DNA of 64,000 bases from Burkholderia sp. WSM2230 (GTDB lineage: Bacteria; Pseudomonadota; Gammaproteobacteria; Burkholderiales; Burkholderiaceae): positions 157 through 64,156 of the forward strand of contig NZ_AXAJ01000006.1 in the NCBI RefSeq assembly GCF_000472445.1. The letters run 5' to 3'. Positions 37,992 through 46,891 of this stretch are shown in pieces. Each line of letters begins with the position of its first letter. The stretch's first letter is position 1. The notes beneath the pieces are model-generated. The model searched no databases, was not told the origin of the DNA, and saw only the letters and a list, made by a program, of their open reading frames with translations. Made by a program: the position numbers and the translations under genes.

Positions 37992-38291
37992 ATGAAAATC
38001 CAATCCGCAATCGCGGCCATGGTACTTGGTGCCGTCTTCGTTTCGCCTGCGTTCGCACAAAACAGCCAGCAGACCAAAATGGCCGACTGTAACAAGCAGG
38101 CCGGCGACAAGAAAGGCGACGAGCGCAAGGCGTTCATGAAGAGCTGCCTGTCGGCCAAACCGGCCGCCGCGCCGATGAGCCAGCAGGACAAGATGAAGGC
38201 ATGCAACACGCAGGCGACCGGCAAGAAAGGCGACGAGCGCAAGGCGTTCATGAAGAGTTGCCTCTCGTCCGCACCCGCAGCGGCCAACTGA
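37992..38291 (+). CDS. PsiF repeat family secreted protein
   Basis: A 99-residue protein with a signal peptide (residues 1-22, cleavage after AFA). Two PsiF repeats follow, each with the pattern K-M-x-x-C-N-x-Q-A, then KKGDERKAFMKSCLS. Each repeat has two cysteines (C-x20ish-C), which could form disulphides in the periplasm. GGAG lies 6 bases before ATG 37992. PsiF of E. coli is phosphate-starvation induced; its function is unknown. The two repeats are almost identical at DNA level. Confidence 0.85.
   Translation: MKIQSAIAAMVLGAVFVSPAFAQNSQQTKMADCNKQAGDKKGDERKAFMKSCLSAKPAAAPMSQQDKMKACNTQATGKKGDERKAFMKSCLSSAPAAAN
38107..38266 (+). repeat. Internal direct repeat of the PsiF-like gene
   Basis: About 44 bases beginning near 38107 recur near 38222 with a single visible difference. 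Both code for KKGDERKAFMKSCLS. The near-identity at synonymous positions points to recent duplication or gene conversion. Confidence 0.75.
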
Positions 38292-38564
38292 TCCACTAGC
38301 ACTTACGCACGCCGCGTATCTCGCGCGGCGCTGCGTTCGCGCAGCTTCCTCGCGCGTTGCATTCTTTGCTTCGCGTTCTGCACTCCCCACTTTGCGCTTT
38401 CCGTTTGCGCTTTTCAATCGCGCGCTTCGCCTCCCATGCCGGTCCTCCCGCCCGAACGCGGCGTTTTTCTTCTATGATGGCTGCGGAGACGGCCCACCCC
38501 ACACAACATTCATACGGGCCGCCATCTTGTCGTTGATGCCGCAAAGCATCGATTGGAGGCAAGG

Positions 38565-39017
38565 ATGGTATCGAAGCATAAAAACCGCTGGTTGAGGCGG
38601 TGGGTGGTCGTCATCGTGTTCTGGGCGGTGCCCGTGGCGATCGTTGCAGTCAGCGAGATTCGCGAGGAGATGGCCTACAACGCCGTCGACCTCGACCGCG
38701 CGCTGACCACCTGGAATTTCACCGACGCGCAACGGGCGGCCGGCGCTCCCGCGCGCTGCCACGGCAAGCCGGAGGAGGCGCAAGCCGCCGGTTGTCCCGC
38801 CGACGTGCTGGCGGCCAACGCGCCGCGTCAACAGGACGCCCGCAATGAATACAGCGTGCGCCGCTCTACCCTGATGGTCTATCTCTGGCATGCGTTCGTC
38901 GGCTACTGGATCGTGCCGGCGCTCACGCTGCTTTTTATCGGCGTGTTGATCGGCGCGGTGCGCCGCGCGCTGAGGCGCCCGCCGGCGGTGAAGAGTCCGG
39001 CCAACCACGGCGGATAG
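38565..39017 (+). CDS. Two-span inner-membrane protein, unrecognised
   Basis: A 150-residue protein. It has a hydrophobic span near residues 12-31 (VVVIVFWAVPVAIVAV). A ~75-residue hydrophilic loop with two cysteines (CHGKPEEAQAAGC) follows, then a second span near 112-133 (WIVPALTLLFIGVLIGAV) and a basic tail. GGAGG lies 5 bases before ATG 38565. The topology suggests a periplasmic loop with a possible disulphide. No family was recognised. Confidence 0.7.
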   Translation: MVSKHKNRWLRRWVVVIVFWAVPVAIVAVSEIREEMAYNAVDLDRALTTWNFTDAQRAAGAPARCHGKPEEAQAAGCPADVLAANAPRQQDARNEYSVRRSTLMVYLWHAFVGYWIVPALTLLFIGVLIGAVRRALRRPPAVKSPANHGG

Positions 39018-39384
39018 TCCGCGCGCGCGGCTGCATTTGCGGCGTCGAGGCAACACTTTTCTGTTCGATGCCGACGGAAATGTGCCGTGCCCGAGTCGGT
39101 AAAAATGGACGACGGCACGCGTTCCCGCCGGCGTGCCGCGCAACTCGGGCGCTTCAAAACGGCCGCGACGAGGCCCGTTCGACCACGCTGCCGCGCAGCC
39201 CGCGAGGGCCGCCGCGCGACCGGTCAAATTTACAGCCGGCTCGTTTCGATCTGCCGCAAAGCCCCGTCACATAAGGCTTTTCGCGTTGCGAGCGAGGGCG
39301 CCTTTTGGCGCACCGTGTGATATAACTCAAAGGCACCCGCGCGATTTCTCGCGGTTGCGCCCCGGAACCATACGGAGAAAAACG
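39018..39384. other. Intergenic region upstream of the SYLF lipoprotein gene
   Basis: 367 bases without a supported gene. It is GC-rich except for a patch near 39300-39345 (GTGTGATATAACTC), which resembles a -10 element for the downstream gene. No terminator was seen after 39017. Confidence 0.4.
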
Positions 39385-39972
39385 ATGCAAAGACGACACT
39401 TCATGTTGAAGACAACCGCTGCGCTCGCTTTCGGAGGCCTTGCTCTCGCCGGATGTACAACCAATACCGGCGGCCGCGACACGGCGGCCACCGATTCGTC
39501 CAAACGCCGCTCGATCGACGCGGACGTCGACGGCACCATGTCGCGGCTATATACGACCGTGAAGGGTTCGCGCGAACTCGTCTCCAAGGCGCGCGGCGTG
39601 CTCGTGTTCCCGTCGGTGCTGCAGGCGGGCTTCATCGTCGGCGGCCAGTACGGCGAAGGCGCGCTGCGCGTGGGCGGCACCAGCGTCGGCTACTACAGCA
39701 CGATTTCCGGCTCGTTCGGGCTTCAGGCCGGCGCGCAGTCGAAGGCCATCATTTTCCTGTTCATGACGCAGGACGCACTCGACAAATTCCGCAACGCGGA
39801 CGGCTGGTCGGTGGGCGGCGACGCATCCGTCGCGCTCGTGAAAATGGGTGCGAACGGCGCGATCGATTCGAATACGGCCACGGCGCCAGTCGAAGTATTC
39901 GTGCTGACCAATGCCGGGCTGATGGGCGATCTGTCGTTGCAAGGCACGAAGGTTTCGCGCCTGAAGATTTGA
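39385..39972 (+). CDS. SYLF/Ysc84-like lipoprotein
   Basis: A 195-residue lipoprotein with a lipobox (LALAGC, cysteine near 23). A SYLF (Ysc84) domain fills the rest: SRELVSKARGVLVFPSV, GFIVGGQYGEGALRVGG and YYSTISGSFGLQAGAQSKAI, with the FMTQDALDKF helix. In eukaryotes the fold binds phosphoinositides; bacterial members are conserved envelope lipoproteins of unclear role. GGAGAAAAACG precedes ATG 39385. Confidence 0.87.
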   Translation: MQRRHFMLKTTAALAFGGLALAGCTTNTGGRDTAATDSSKRRSIDADVDGTMSRLYTTVKGSRELVSKARGVLVFPSVLQAGFIVGGQYGEGALRVGGTSVGYYSTISGSFGLQAGAQSKAIIFLFMTQDALDKFRNADGWSVGGDASVALVKMGANGAIDSNTATAPVEVFVLTNAGLMGDLSLQGTKVSRLKI

Positions 39973-40413
39973 GGCTGCAGGGTTGCCGGGCGGGTTGCGT
40001 CAACGGGGCTTGGCCAGCGAACCGAAAGTAAGCGCACTGATAGTGGCGCCGAGCTGCTGGGTCGGTCGCTGGGTCGGTCGCTGCGTCGGTGCTGGCGCCG
40101 CTCAGCCCTTGGGCCGCATTTGCAGCGGGACCTGCTCTGTCCGGGTTCTGTCGCAACGTAGTCCGCGCAACCTGTCCGTCGCAGCGCAGCGTCGCAATGC
40201 GGCCCGCTAGAGCAACGTCTACAGCGCAGCCCGCACAACACACACCGCCCGCGCAACCGCCGCGACAACACCGACTGGCGATAAAGACCTCTCGCAGCAA
40301 GGCCGGCGCTCACTACGGCGCCGGCCCTGCCTCGCTAATCATCATGCATGGTCCGCCGCACGGCGAGCCAACTCCACACAAGCCGGCCCGCCGACGGCCG
40401 CCGGGCTCAGCGT
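39973..40413. repeat. Non-coding stretch with 12-bp tandem repeats and a GC hairpin
   Basis: 441 bases between convergent genes. At 40057-40092 a 12-bp unit (CTGGGTCGGTCG) occurs twice exactly and once degenerately. At 40301-40326 a perfect 9-bp stem (GGCCGGCGC/GCGCCGGCC) closes an 8-base loop but lacks a T-run. It may still serve as a shared transcript end for the SYLF and glycosyltransferase genes. No gene was found. Confidence 0.55.
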
Positions 40414-41481
40414 TCAACGCCCCGAGCTGTCCACCACCTTGAAGCGCGAACGTTTCTGCGCGCGAATCACTGACTGATACGCATCGACATATTGCTGCGC
40501 CATGCGGTGCGACGTGAAGCGTTCTTCGAAGCGCTGCCGCACGCCCGCGCGCGGCATCTTGTGCAGGCGGTTGACTGCCGCGACCGCGCCGATTTCGTCT
40601 TCGACGATAAAGCCGGTCAGCCCGTCTTCGAGTACTTCCGGCACCGAGCCGCGGTTGAACGCCACAACCGGCGTGCCGCACGCCATCGCCTCGATCATCA
40701 CGAGGCCGAACGGCTCCGGCCAGTCGATTGGAAACAGCAGCGCGTGCGCGCCCGAAAGAAATTCCGCTTTCTGATGATCCGCGATCTCGCCGATGAACTC
40801 GACGTGCGGCAGATCGAGCAGCGGCCGGATATCGCGCTCGAAATATTCGCGATCCGCGGCGTCCACCTTGGCGGCGATGCGGATCGGCATTGCGCAGCGC
40901 CCCGCAATGCGAATAGCCGTGTCGACGCGTTTTTCCGGCGAAATGCGCCCAAGAAAAGCGAGGTACTTCTGCTCCACCGGCTGCGGCGTATACAACTGCT
41001 CGGGCAGACCGTGATAGACGGTGGTCAGCCAGCGCGCCTGCGGCAGCGGATGGCGCTGCGCATTCGAAATGGAAATGACCGGCGCGGAGTGGAACGTATC
41101 GAATACGGGCTGCTGCTCTGGCAAGTCGAGGCGGCCGTGCATCGTCGTGACGAAGGGTGTGTCCTGGCGCTGAAAAACCGAGAACGAGTAATAGTCGAGG
41201 TGGAAATGCAGGACGTCGAATTGCTCGGCCTGGCGGCGCACCAGTTCCATCAGCAGCATGTGCGGCGCCACGCGATCGCGAATACCCGGGTCAAGGCGCA
41301 GCGCGCGCGGCCATACGGGCTCGAGCTTCGCGCTCGTGACGGAGTCGCCGCTTGCGAACAGCGTCACGTCGTGGCCGAGCTCCACAAGCGCTTCGGTGAT
41401 GTACGACACGACGCGCTCGGTACCGCCGTATAGCTTCGGCGGCACGGATTCGGTCAACGGGGCGATCTGCGCAATCTTCAT
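40414..41481 (-). CDS. Glycosyltransferase family 4 (stand-alone)
   Basis: A 355-residue GT-B enzyme that opens KIAQIAPLTESVPPKLYGGTE with a typical Gly-Gly loop. It has YLAFLGRISPEKRVDTAI near residue 170 and the donor motif EPFGLVMIEAMACGTPVVAF near residue 245 with both glutamates. It is about 6 kb outside the exopolysaccharide locus and in a different transcription unit. It may act on a separate glycan or glycolipid. The acceptor and sugar are unknown. Confidence 0.85.
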   Translation of the reverse strand: MKIAQIAPLTESVPPKLYGGTERVVSYITEALVELGHDVTLFASGDSVTSAKLEPVWPRALRLDPGIRDRVAPHMLLMELVRRQAEQFDVLHFHLDYYSFSVFQRQDTPFVTTMHGRLDLPEQQPVFDTFHSAPVISISNAQRHPLPQARWLTTVYHGLPEQLYTPQPVEQKYLAFLGRISPEKRVDTAIRIAGRCAMPIRIAAKVDAADREYFERDIRPLLDLPHVEFIGEIADHQKAEFLSGAHALLFPIDWPEPFGLVMIEAMACGTPVVAFNRGSVPEVLEDGLTGFIVEDEIGAVAAVNRLHKMPRAGVRQRFEERFTSHRMAQQYVDAYQSVIRAQKRSRFKVVDSSGR

Positions 41482-41733
41482 AGTTGTCTCCGTGAACTGG
41501 CGGCCCGTCGCGCGGCTTCTGCCGAAGTCGCTGTGCCGTGCCGTCAGCGGCGCCTGGTGAGCGCCGGTCTACGATCAATGCATGTTGGCCGCACGCGACG
41601 CACGGCTGGCATCGGAGCATTATTCCCTGGCGCGGCTCGAAAAGCGCCCTATATTGCATTTCCGGGGCGCTGTTACATTCAGCTTACAAGCAGCGCTGCA
41701 CCGAAATAAAGGCCGCATCGCGTGTTGCGTAGT

Positions 41734-42897
41734 TCAGCGAGATGGCCACTTCCACGCCGGCATGTCGCGCTCGTCCGCATCCGCGAGACGGGTGGCGCCA
41801 AAGTGCTTTTCCAGCACGAGCGACTCGCTTGCCTCCTCGCGCTCGAGCGCCGCGATCAAGCGCGCGGCGTGCGAGACGACCAGCACCTGCGAATGCGCCG
41901 CGGCCTGCGCGATCAGGCGTGCAAGCGCCGGCAACAGATCGGGATGCAAACTGGTTTCGGGCTCGTTCAACACCAGCAGCGCCGGCGGACGCGGCGTCAG
42001 CAGCGCGGCCACCAGCAACAGATAGCGCAAGGTCCCGTCCGACAACTCCGCGCCCTTCAGCGCACGCAACAGGCCGTGCTGCTGCATCAGCACCTCGAAG
42101 CGGCCGTCCTGCGCGGCAATCTCGAGGCGGGAGCCGGGAAACGCATCGTCGATGGCGGCGTCGAGCGCAACCGGATCGCCGATCTCGCGGATGGTCTGCA
42201 GCGCGGCGGCGAGGTCGGCGCCGTCGTCGGAAAGCACCGGCGTATGCGTGCCGATTTGCGGCATGCGCGCGGGCGCGTCCACATCGGTGCGGAAATGGTC
42301 GTAGAAGCGCCATGAACGGATCTGCTCGCGCACCGCGATCATCTCCGGCGCGCTGCGCGGGTCGGCGAACTCGGTCATCATGCTGTCGAAACTGGCGACC
42401 GGCTGCGGCACCGTTTGCCAGTCGCCGTTTTCATCGCGCGTACGCAACGCCGCGCCCTGCCGGTCGACCAGCAATGCCGACGGCCGCAGAACCGGGCCGC
42501 TCCAAATGCATTCCCGTTTGATTACCGGATCCAGCACGAAGCGGCTGGAATCGGGAAGCGGCAAACCGAGATCGATCGCATAACTGAACCGTTCGCCAGC
42601 GAAGCCGAGCCGCAAGCTCACGGGCGCATTGCGCCGCGTGCCCTGCACTTCGGATTCGCCGCTCAGCATGGTGCGCGAAAAGCGTTCAGGGCCAGCCCAT
42701 AACGTGGACGGCAAGCCGCCTTCGCGCGCAAGCGACGTGATCACGCCGCCGCGCGCCGTTTCGGCGAGCAGGCGCAACGAACGGTAGACGCTCGACTTCC
42801 CGCTGCCGTTCGCCCCGGTAATGACATTCAGCCGCCCGAGCGGCACGATCAGGTCGCGCAATGACCGGTAACCGGCGATGGCGAGCGCGCTCAGCAC
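41734..42897 (-). CDS. AAA-family ATPase (AAA_21, SMC/RecF-like)
   Basis: A 387-residue ATPase with Walker A GANGSGKSS near residue 28, the ABC-type signature region LSDGTLRYLLL near 288, Walker B PALLVLNEPETSLHPDL near 309, and the switch histidine in VVSHAARL near 345. The start is taken at GTG 42897 because the fold begins directly (LSALAIAGYRSLRD); no ATG is available and the RBS is weak. It has no TOPRIM or nuclease domain and no obvious partner gene. Functions in this family range from DNA repair to defence; none can be assigned. Confidence 0.78.
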   Translation of the reverse strand: MLSALAIAGYRSLRDLIVPLGRLNVITGANGSGKSSVYRSLRLLAETARGGVITSLAREGGLPSTLWAGPERFSRTMLSGESEVQGTRRNAPVSLRLGFAGERFSYAIDLGLPLPDSSRFVLDPVIKRECIWSGPVLRPSALLVDRQGAALRTRDENGDWQTVPQPVASFDSMMTEFADPRSAPEMIAVREQIRSWRFYDHFRTDVDAPARMPQIGTHTPVLSDDGADLAAALQTIREIGDPVALDAAIDDAFPGSRLEIAAQDGRFEVLMQQHGLLRALKGAELSDGTLRYLLLVAALLTPRPPALLVLNEPETSLHPDLLPALARLIAQAAAHSQVLVVSHAARLIAALEREEASESLVLEKHFGATRLADADERDMPAWKWPSR

Positions 42898-42997
42898 GCG
42901 GCCATCCGCGCAGGGAAGTCCACGCAAGGCGCGCGCGCTGCGTCAGCGGGAGCGCTCCCGCCGTCTGCGCTGATGTTGTCGTGCTGCGGCCAGCCCA

Positions 42998-44407
42998 TCA
43001 CTTGTGGCCGCCGCTCGCGGCCGGCTTTTGCAACGGAACGCTGCGCAGGTCGCGCAGAAAGCTGTCGCGCCACACGCCGAGATCGTTCTTGCGCAGCGCC
43101 GCCATGTTGATCTCGTGACGCCGCTGGCGCGCGTCGAGCGGCATTTGCAGCGCGCGCTGCAGGGCCTCGCACATGCCTATCGCATCATGCGGATTGACGA
43201 GCAGCGCGCCCGTCAACTCGGCGGCCGCGCCCGCGAAAATAGACAGCACGAGCACGCCCGGATCGTCCGGATTCTGCGCCGCGACGTATTCCTTCGCGAC
43301 GAGATTCATGCCGTCGTGCAAGGGCGTGACGAAGCCGATCTGCGACTCGCGAAACAGCGACATCAGTTTCCAGCGGTCGTACTGCTGGTTCAGATAACGG
43401 ATCGGCGTGTAGTCGAGGCCCGAATAGCGCCCGTTGATGCGCCCTGCTTCGTACTCCAGATCCTGGCGAATCTTCTGATACGTCGCGACGTCCGAGCGCG
43501 TGGGCGGCGCAATCTGCACGAGAGTGACGTTGCCGCGCCATTCGGGCGAGCGCTCCAGCAGATGCTCGAACGCGCGGAAACGTTCAACCAGCCCCTTCGA
43601 ATAGTCGAGCCGGTCCACGCTCATGATCAGCTTGCGGCCCTCCAGACTCTGCTTCAGATCGAGCACGTGCTGCCGGCTCTCGTAGCGCTTGGCCTGTTCG
43701 GCGATTTCGTCGGGAAATACGCCGATGCGGTAGACGCCCGTGCGCAGCTTGCGGCCGAACGCTTCCACGATGCCGTCCGACACCGTGCCGCGCGCGTGAC
43801 GCGTCACGTAGTCATGAAAGGCCTGTTCGTCGGTTGCTGTCTGAAAGCCGAGCAGGTCGTAGCAGGACAGCGACTTCACCAGCTCTTCGTGCGGCGGAAT
43901 GTTGAGCAGGATTTGCGGCGACGGAAACGGAATGTGCAGGAAAAAGCCGATGCGGTTCGTGATGCCTTCGCTGCGCAAGGCCTCGGCAAACGGGATCAGA
44001 TGATAGTCGTGAATCCAGATCACGTCGTCGGGCTCGAGCAGCTTGATGAGCTTGTGCGCGAGCCACGCGTTGACGCGCCGGTACCCGGCGTATTCCTCGC
44101 GCTCGTAGCGGGCAAGGTCGTTGCGGTAGTGGAATACCGGCCACAGCGTCGCATTCGAAAAGCCGCGGTAATACTGGTCGTAGTCCTTGCGCGTGAGGCC
44201 CACGGTGGCAAAGGTGACAGCGCCGTCCTGTTCCAGCGTCGGCCCCGCGTTGGCGACGGTCTCGCTGACCACGTCGCCGCTCCAGCCGAACCACACGCCT
44301 CCCGCGTCCTTCAGCGCGCCGAACACGCCGACGGCGAGGCCGCCCGCCGATCCTTTGGTTTCCGTCGGCGTTGCGACGCGATTCGACACGACGATCAGTC
44401 GGCCCAT
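42998..44407 (-). CDS. otsA: Alpha,alpha-trehalose-phosphate synthase (UDP-forming)
   Basis: A 469-residue GT20 enzyme that joins UDP-glucose to glucose-6-phosphate. It shows RLIVVSNRVATP at the start, GGLAVGVFGAL, WIHDYHLIPFAEALR near residue 130, GFFLHIPFPSPQILL, DRLDYSKGLVERF near 265 and LHDGMNLVAKEYVAAQ near 365, all conserved in OtsA. GGAGG lies 9 bases before ATG 44407. No otsB phosphatase is adjacent, so trehalose-6-phosphate dephosphorylation must be encoded elsewhere. Confidence 0.95.
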   Translation of the reverse strand: MGRLIVVSNRVATPTETKGSAGGLAVGVFGALKDAGGVWFGWSGDVVSETVANAGPTLEQDGAVTFATVGLTRKDYDQYYRGFSNATLWPVFHYRNDLARYEREEYAGYRRVNAWLAHKLIKLLEPDDVIWIHDYHLIPFAEALRSEGITNRIGFFLHIPFPSPQILLNIPPHEELVKSLSCYDLLGFQTATDEQAFHDYVTRHARGTVSDGIVEAFGRKLRTGVYRIGVFPDEIAEQAKRYESRQHVLDLKQSLEGRKLIMSVDRLDYSKGLVERFRAFEHLLERSPEWRGNVTLVQIAPPTRSDVATYQKIRQDLEYEAGRINGRYSGLDYTPIRYLNQQYDRWKLMSLFRESQIGFVTPLHDGMNLVAKEYVAAQNPDDPGVLVLSIFAGAAAELTGALLVNPHDAIGMCEALQRALQMPLDARQRRHEINMAALRKNDLGVWRDSFLRDLRSVPLQKPAASGGHK

Positions 44408-44696
44408 GTTGCAAGTCCTCCTTGTTTTCGCGCGGCATCCGCCAGGGTGCGGCCAACGCCCGCCACGCAACGGACGCCCGATAACTTATCGCATGGTGCA
44501 CGCCATGCCGCGCAGGTTTGTACAGTGAGTGGTTGGTTCGATCCTTTGACGAGCGATCGGTTGCATCGGCTGGCCATCTGGCCAGGGCTCAATGCGCGTT
44601 GGGTCCGCTTTTCAGCCGATCCGCTCACGCGCGTGGACCTTTCGCCGCATCGTCTGGCCGCTTTCCTCGCGGCGTCGAGCGACTTCCGACCGCGCA

Positions 44697-45953
44697 CTAG
44701 ACAGTTTCCTTCAGCTTGGGCGGCGACGGAATGGACGCGGAAGCCGACGCAGGCGCCGGGCCCGGACGGCTTGCCACCGGGTCCGCCTCGGTATGCGCCG
44801 CCGTGCTGCCGGCCGGCGTGCGCGCGCGACGCGGCACCCAGTCGAGCGGCTCGCCCTTGCCGTGCGCCACGTTCTCCAGTTCCGCCGACACCTCCGCGCG
44901 CGAGCGCGGCAGATACTGCGGATAGTGCTTCTGGATGAAGTCGATGAGCCCTTCGCGGACGCGGCAACGCAAATCCCAGTTCAGCCCCGAATCGAGCGAA
45001 CTGACGAGCGCGCGCAACTGCATCGAGCGCTCGGTGCCCTCCGTGACCTGCAGCACCTGCACGCGCCGGTCCCACTCGGGCGCCGCCTCGACGATGCGCG
45101 CCAGCTCCTCGCGCAGCGGCGCGAGCGGCATCCGGTAGTCGACATACAGGAACACCGTGCCGATGATCTGCGAGCTGCTGCGCGTCCAGTTGGAAAACGG
45201 GTTTTCGATAAACCATTGCAGCGGGACGATCAGCCGCCGCTGATCCCACAGACGCACCGACACATATGTTCCGGTGATCTCCTCGATGCGCCCCCACTCG
45301 CCCTGGATCACGACAACGTCGTCGAGCCGGATCGGCTGCGACAGCGCGATCTGCAAACCCGCGATCAGATTGCCGAGCACGGGCCGCGCGGCAATACCGG
45401 CGACGAGACCCGCCACCCCGGCGGACGCGAGCAGGCTCGCGCCGATCTGGCGCACGTTTGGAAACGTCATCAGCGCGCCGCCGACACCGACAATCACGAT
45501 CACCAGCATGACCGAGCGCGCCAGGACTCTCGCCTGTGTGTGAATGCGGCGCGCGTGCAGATTGTCGGCGGTGTCGAGCGGATGAGCCTGAATGATCGCC
45601 TCGCCGATGGCCGCCGCCGAGCGCACAGAGAGCCAGGTCAGCGCGCCGATCAGCGCAATCGCGGCGGCGTCGCGCAAGGGCGCGATGAAGGTGAGCGTGT
45701 CGGGCGCTTCCCACCAGACGGCTTCGAGCGCAAGGATCAGCAGCACGAACAGCGACGGCTTGTCGATATAGCGCAGCACGACACTGGTGAGCGGATAAGG
45801 CCGCGCGATCCGCGTGACGATGCGTGCGCCCACGCGATGTACGCCGATGGCGACCAGCACGGCGATAAGCGAGACCAGCAACGCGCCGGGCCAGGTGTGC
45901 AGCGGTGCTTCGGCGAGGTGATCCAGCTGGTCGAGTCGATCGAAAAAAGCCAT
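44697..45953 (-). CDS. MscS-type mechanosensitive channel
   Basis: A 418-residue membrane protein with about four spans in residues 20-170. The pore-lining MscS helix is near 155-185 (SAGVAGLVAGIAARPVLGNL). The beta-domain follows (QPIRLDDVVVI, GRIEEITGTYVSVRLWDQRR). The last ~50 residues are Pro/Ala/Ser-rich. It would release solutes on hypo-osmotic shock, which fits its place next to otsA (osmoprotection), although the two are separated by a 289-base gap. ATG 45953 has GGAGG 12 bases upstream, a rather long spacing. Confidence 0.86.
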   Translation of the reverse strand: MAFFDRLDQLDHLAEAPLHTWPGALLVSLIAVLVAIGVHRVGARIVTRIARPYPLTSVVLRYIDKPSLFVLLILALEAVWWEAPDTLTFIAPLRDAAAIALIGALTWLSVRSAAAIGEAIIQAHPLDTADNLHARRIHTQARVLARSVMLVIVIVGVGGALMTFPNVRQIGASLLASAGVAGLVAGIAARPVLGNLIAGLQIALSQPIRLDDVVVIQGEWGRIEEITGTYVSVRLWDQRRLIVPLQWFIENPFSNWTRSSSQIIGTVFLYVDYRMPLAPLREELARIVEAAPEWDRRVQVLQVTEGTERSMQLRALVSSLDSGLNWDLRCRVREGLIDFIQKHYPQYLPRSRAEVSAELENVAHGKGEPLDWVPRRARTPAGSTAAHTEADPVASRPGPAPASASASIPSPPKLKETV

Positions 45954-46377
45954 GTAGGACAGTTTCCTCCTCGCTTGAATGTGGACAGGCCGGGCGCGCG
46001 TGGCGCCGCGACGGCAAGTGACGACGCGTGCGGCGCGATGCAGCCGGCCGGCACGCCTGCGAAAGCGCAACGAAGCGCAGTCAAGCGCAAACCGCCGCAA
46101 CGAAGCGCGACAAAACGCGATCTAGCGCGATCAAGCGCGCCCGACGCTGGGGCGCGGAGCGAACCGTGCGCCCCGTTTGCGAGCCGGCTGCTACCGCTAA
46201 CGGCGGTGCCCCGGCTCATTTTGAACGCGTGCCGCAGATGCGGCTCGCGCGATGAGACAAACTGCGAACAAACGTTAAAAACGCGTCGAACAAAAGAGTC
46301 GAGCAATCGCGTCAAACCAGCCCAATAACCAATGCCGGCGGCCCGCTGCGCGAAGCACGCGGGCCGCTGCCACTACA
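45954..46377. repeat. Non-coding stretch with AAGCGC-type short repeats
   Basis: 424 bases upstream of the channel gene. At 46062-46140 the words AAGCGCAA, GAAGCGCAG, AAGCGCGA and related forms recur about seven times at irregular spacing. No hairpin or gene was found. The region should also contain the channel promoter and the 3' end of the next gene's transcript. Confidence 0.5.
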
Positions 46378-46734
46378 TCAACTTCCGCTCTTGCAAGGAA
46401 ACGCCTTACCGAGCCCGAGAGAAATCGCCGTGCTCGCGTTGTAGCCGGCCACGTTCGGATTTTCGGCGATGTACTTGCGCACAGCGTCGGTCAACTGCGC
46501 CGAACGCGCGTCCTGAGGCAAGCAGAAATACTGGCCGACGCGCGGGCCGGTGGTGCCGCCAATCGCATCGATGGTATTGAAGATGCCGTCGGCGGCGCCT
46601 TCGATGTAAGCGGCGCACGCACTGCGCGACGCCACGTCGGTCTTCGTGCACAGCTTGTTGAGGTCGCCTCCCGTAAACGCGGCCGCCGATAACGGTACGG
46701 CGAACGCGCTGGCGAAAATCAAAGCCCGCAGCAT
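46378..46734 (-). CDS. Rap1a/Tai-family secreted protein
   Basis: A 118-residue protein with a signal peptide (residues 1-19, ending AAA) and four conserved cysteines (KLCTK, SACAAY, YFCLP, FPCK). The helix pattern GGDLNKLC...AYIEGAADGI and the C-terminal half fit the Rap1a/Tai fold, known from periplasmic immunity proteins against type VI amidase effectors. No effector or type VI gene is near, so immunity is only one possibility. AAAGGA precedes the ATG. Confidence 0.75.
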   Translation of the reverse strand: MLRALIFASAFAVPLSAAAFTGGDLNKLCTKTDVASRSACAAYIEGAADGIFNTIDAIGGTTGPRVGQYFCLPQDARSAQLTDAVRKYIAENPNVAGYNASTAISLGLGKAFPCKSGS

Positions 46735-46891
46735 GGTGTTCCTTTCCAGGGTCGTTTATCAGGCGGTCTGTTGCCGCATCGGACGGCGCGCGCACCCAGG
46801 CGCGCCAAAACCGTCATTCTGCACTGTTTTACGACGCGGCAGCAGGCGGCGGCCGCCATCTTCAGTGAATAAGGGCCGAAAGACGCGTGCG

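Noticed and set aside
41734..42897. OLD-type anti-phage system
   Set aside because: No TOPRIM domain and no UvrD-like or nuclease partner. A single ATPase is not enough to call a defence system.
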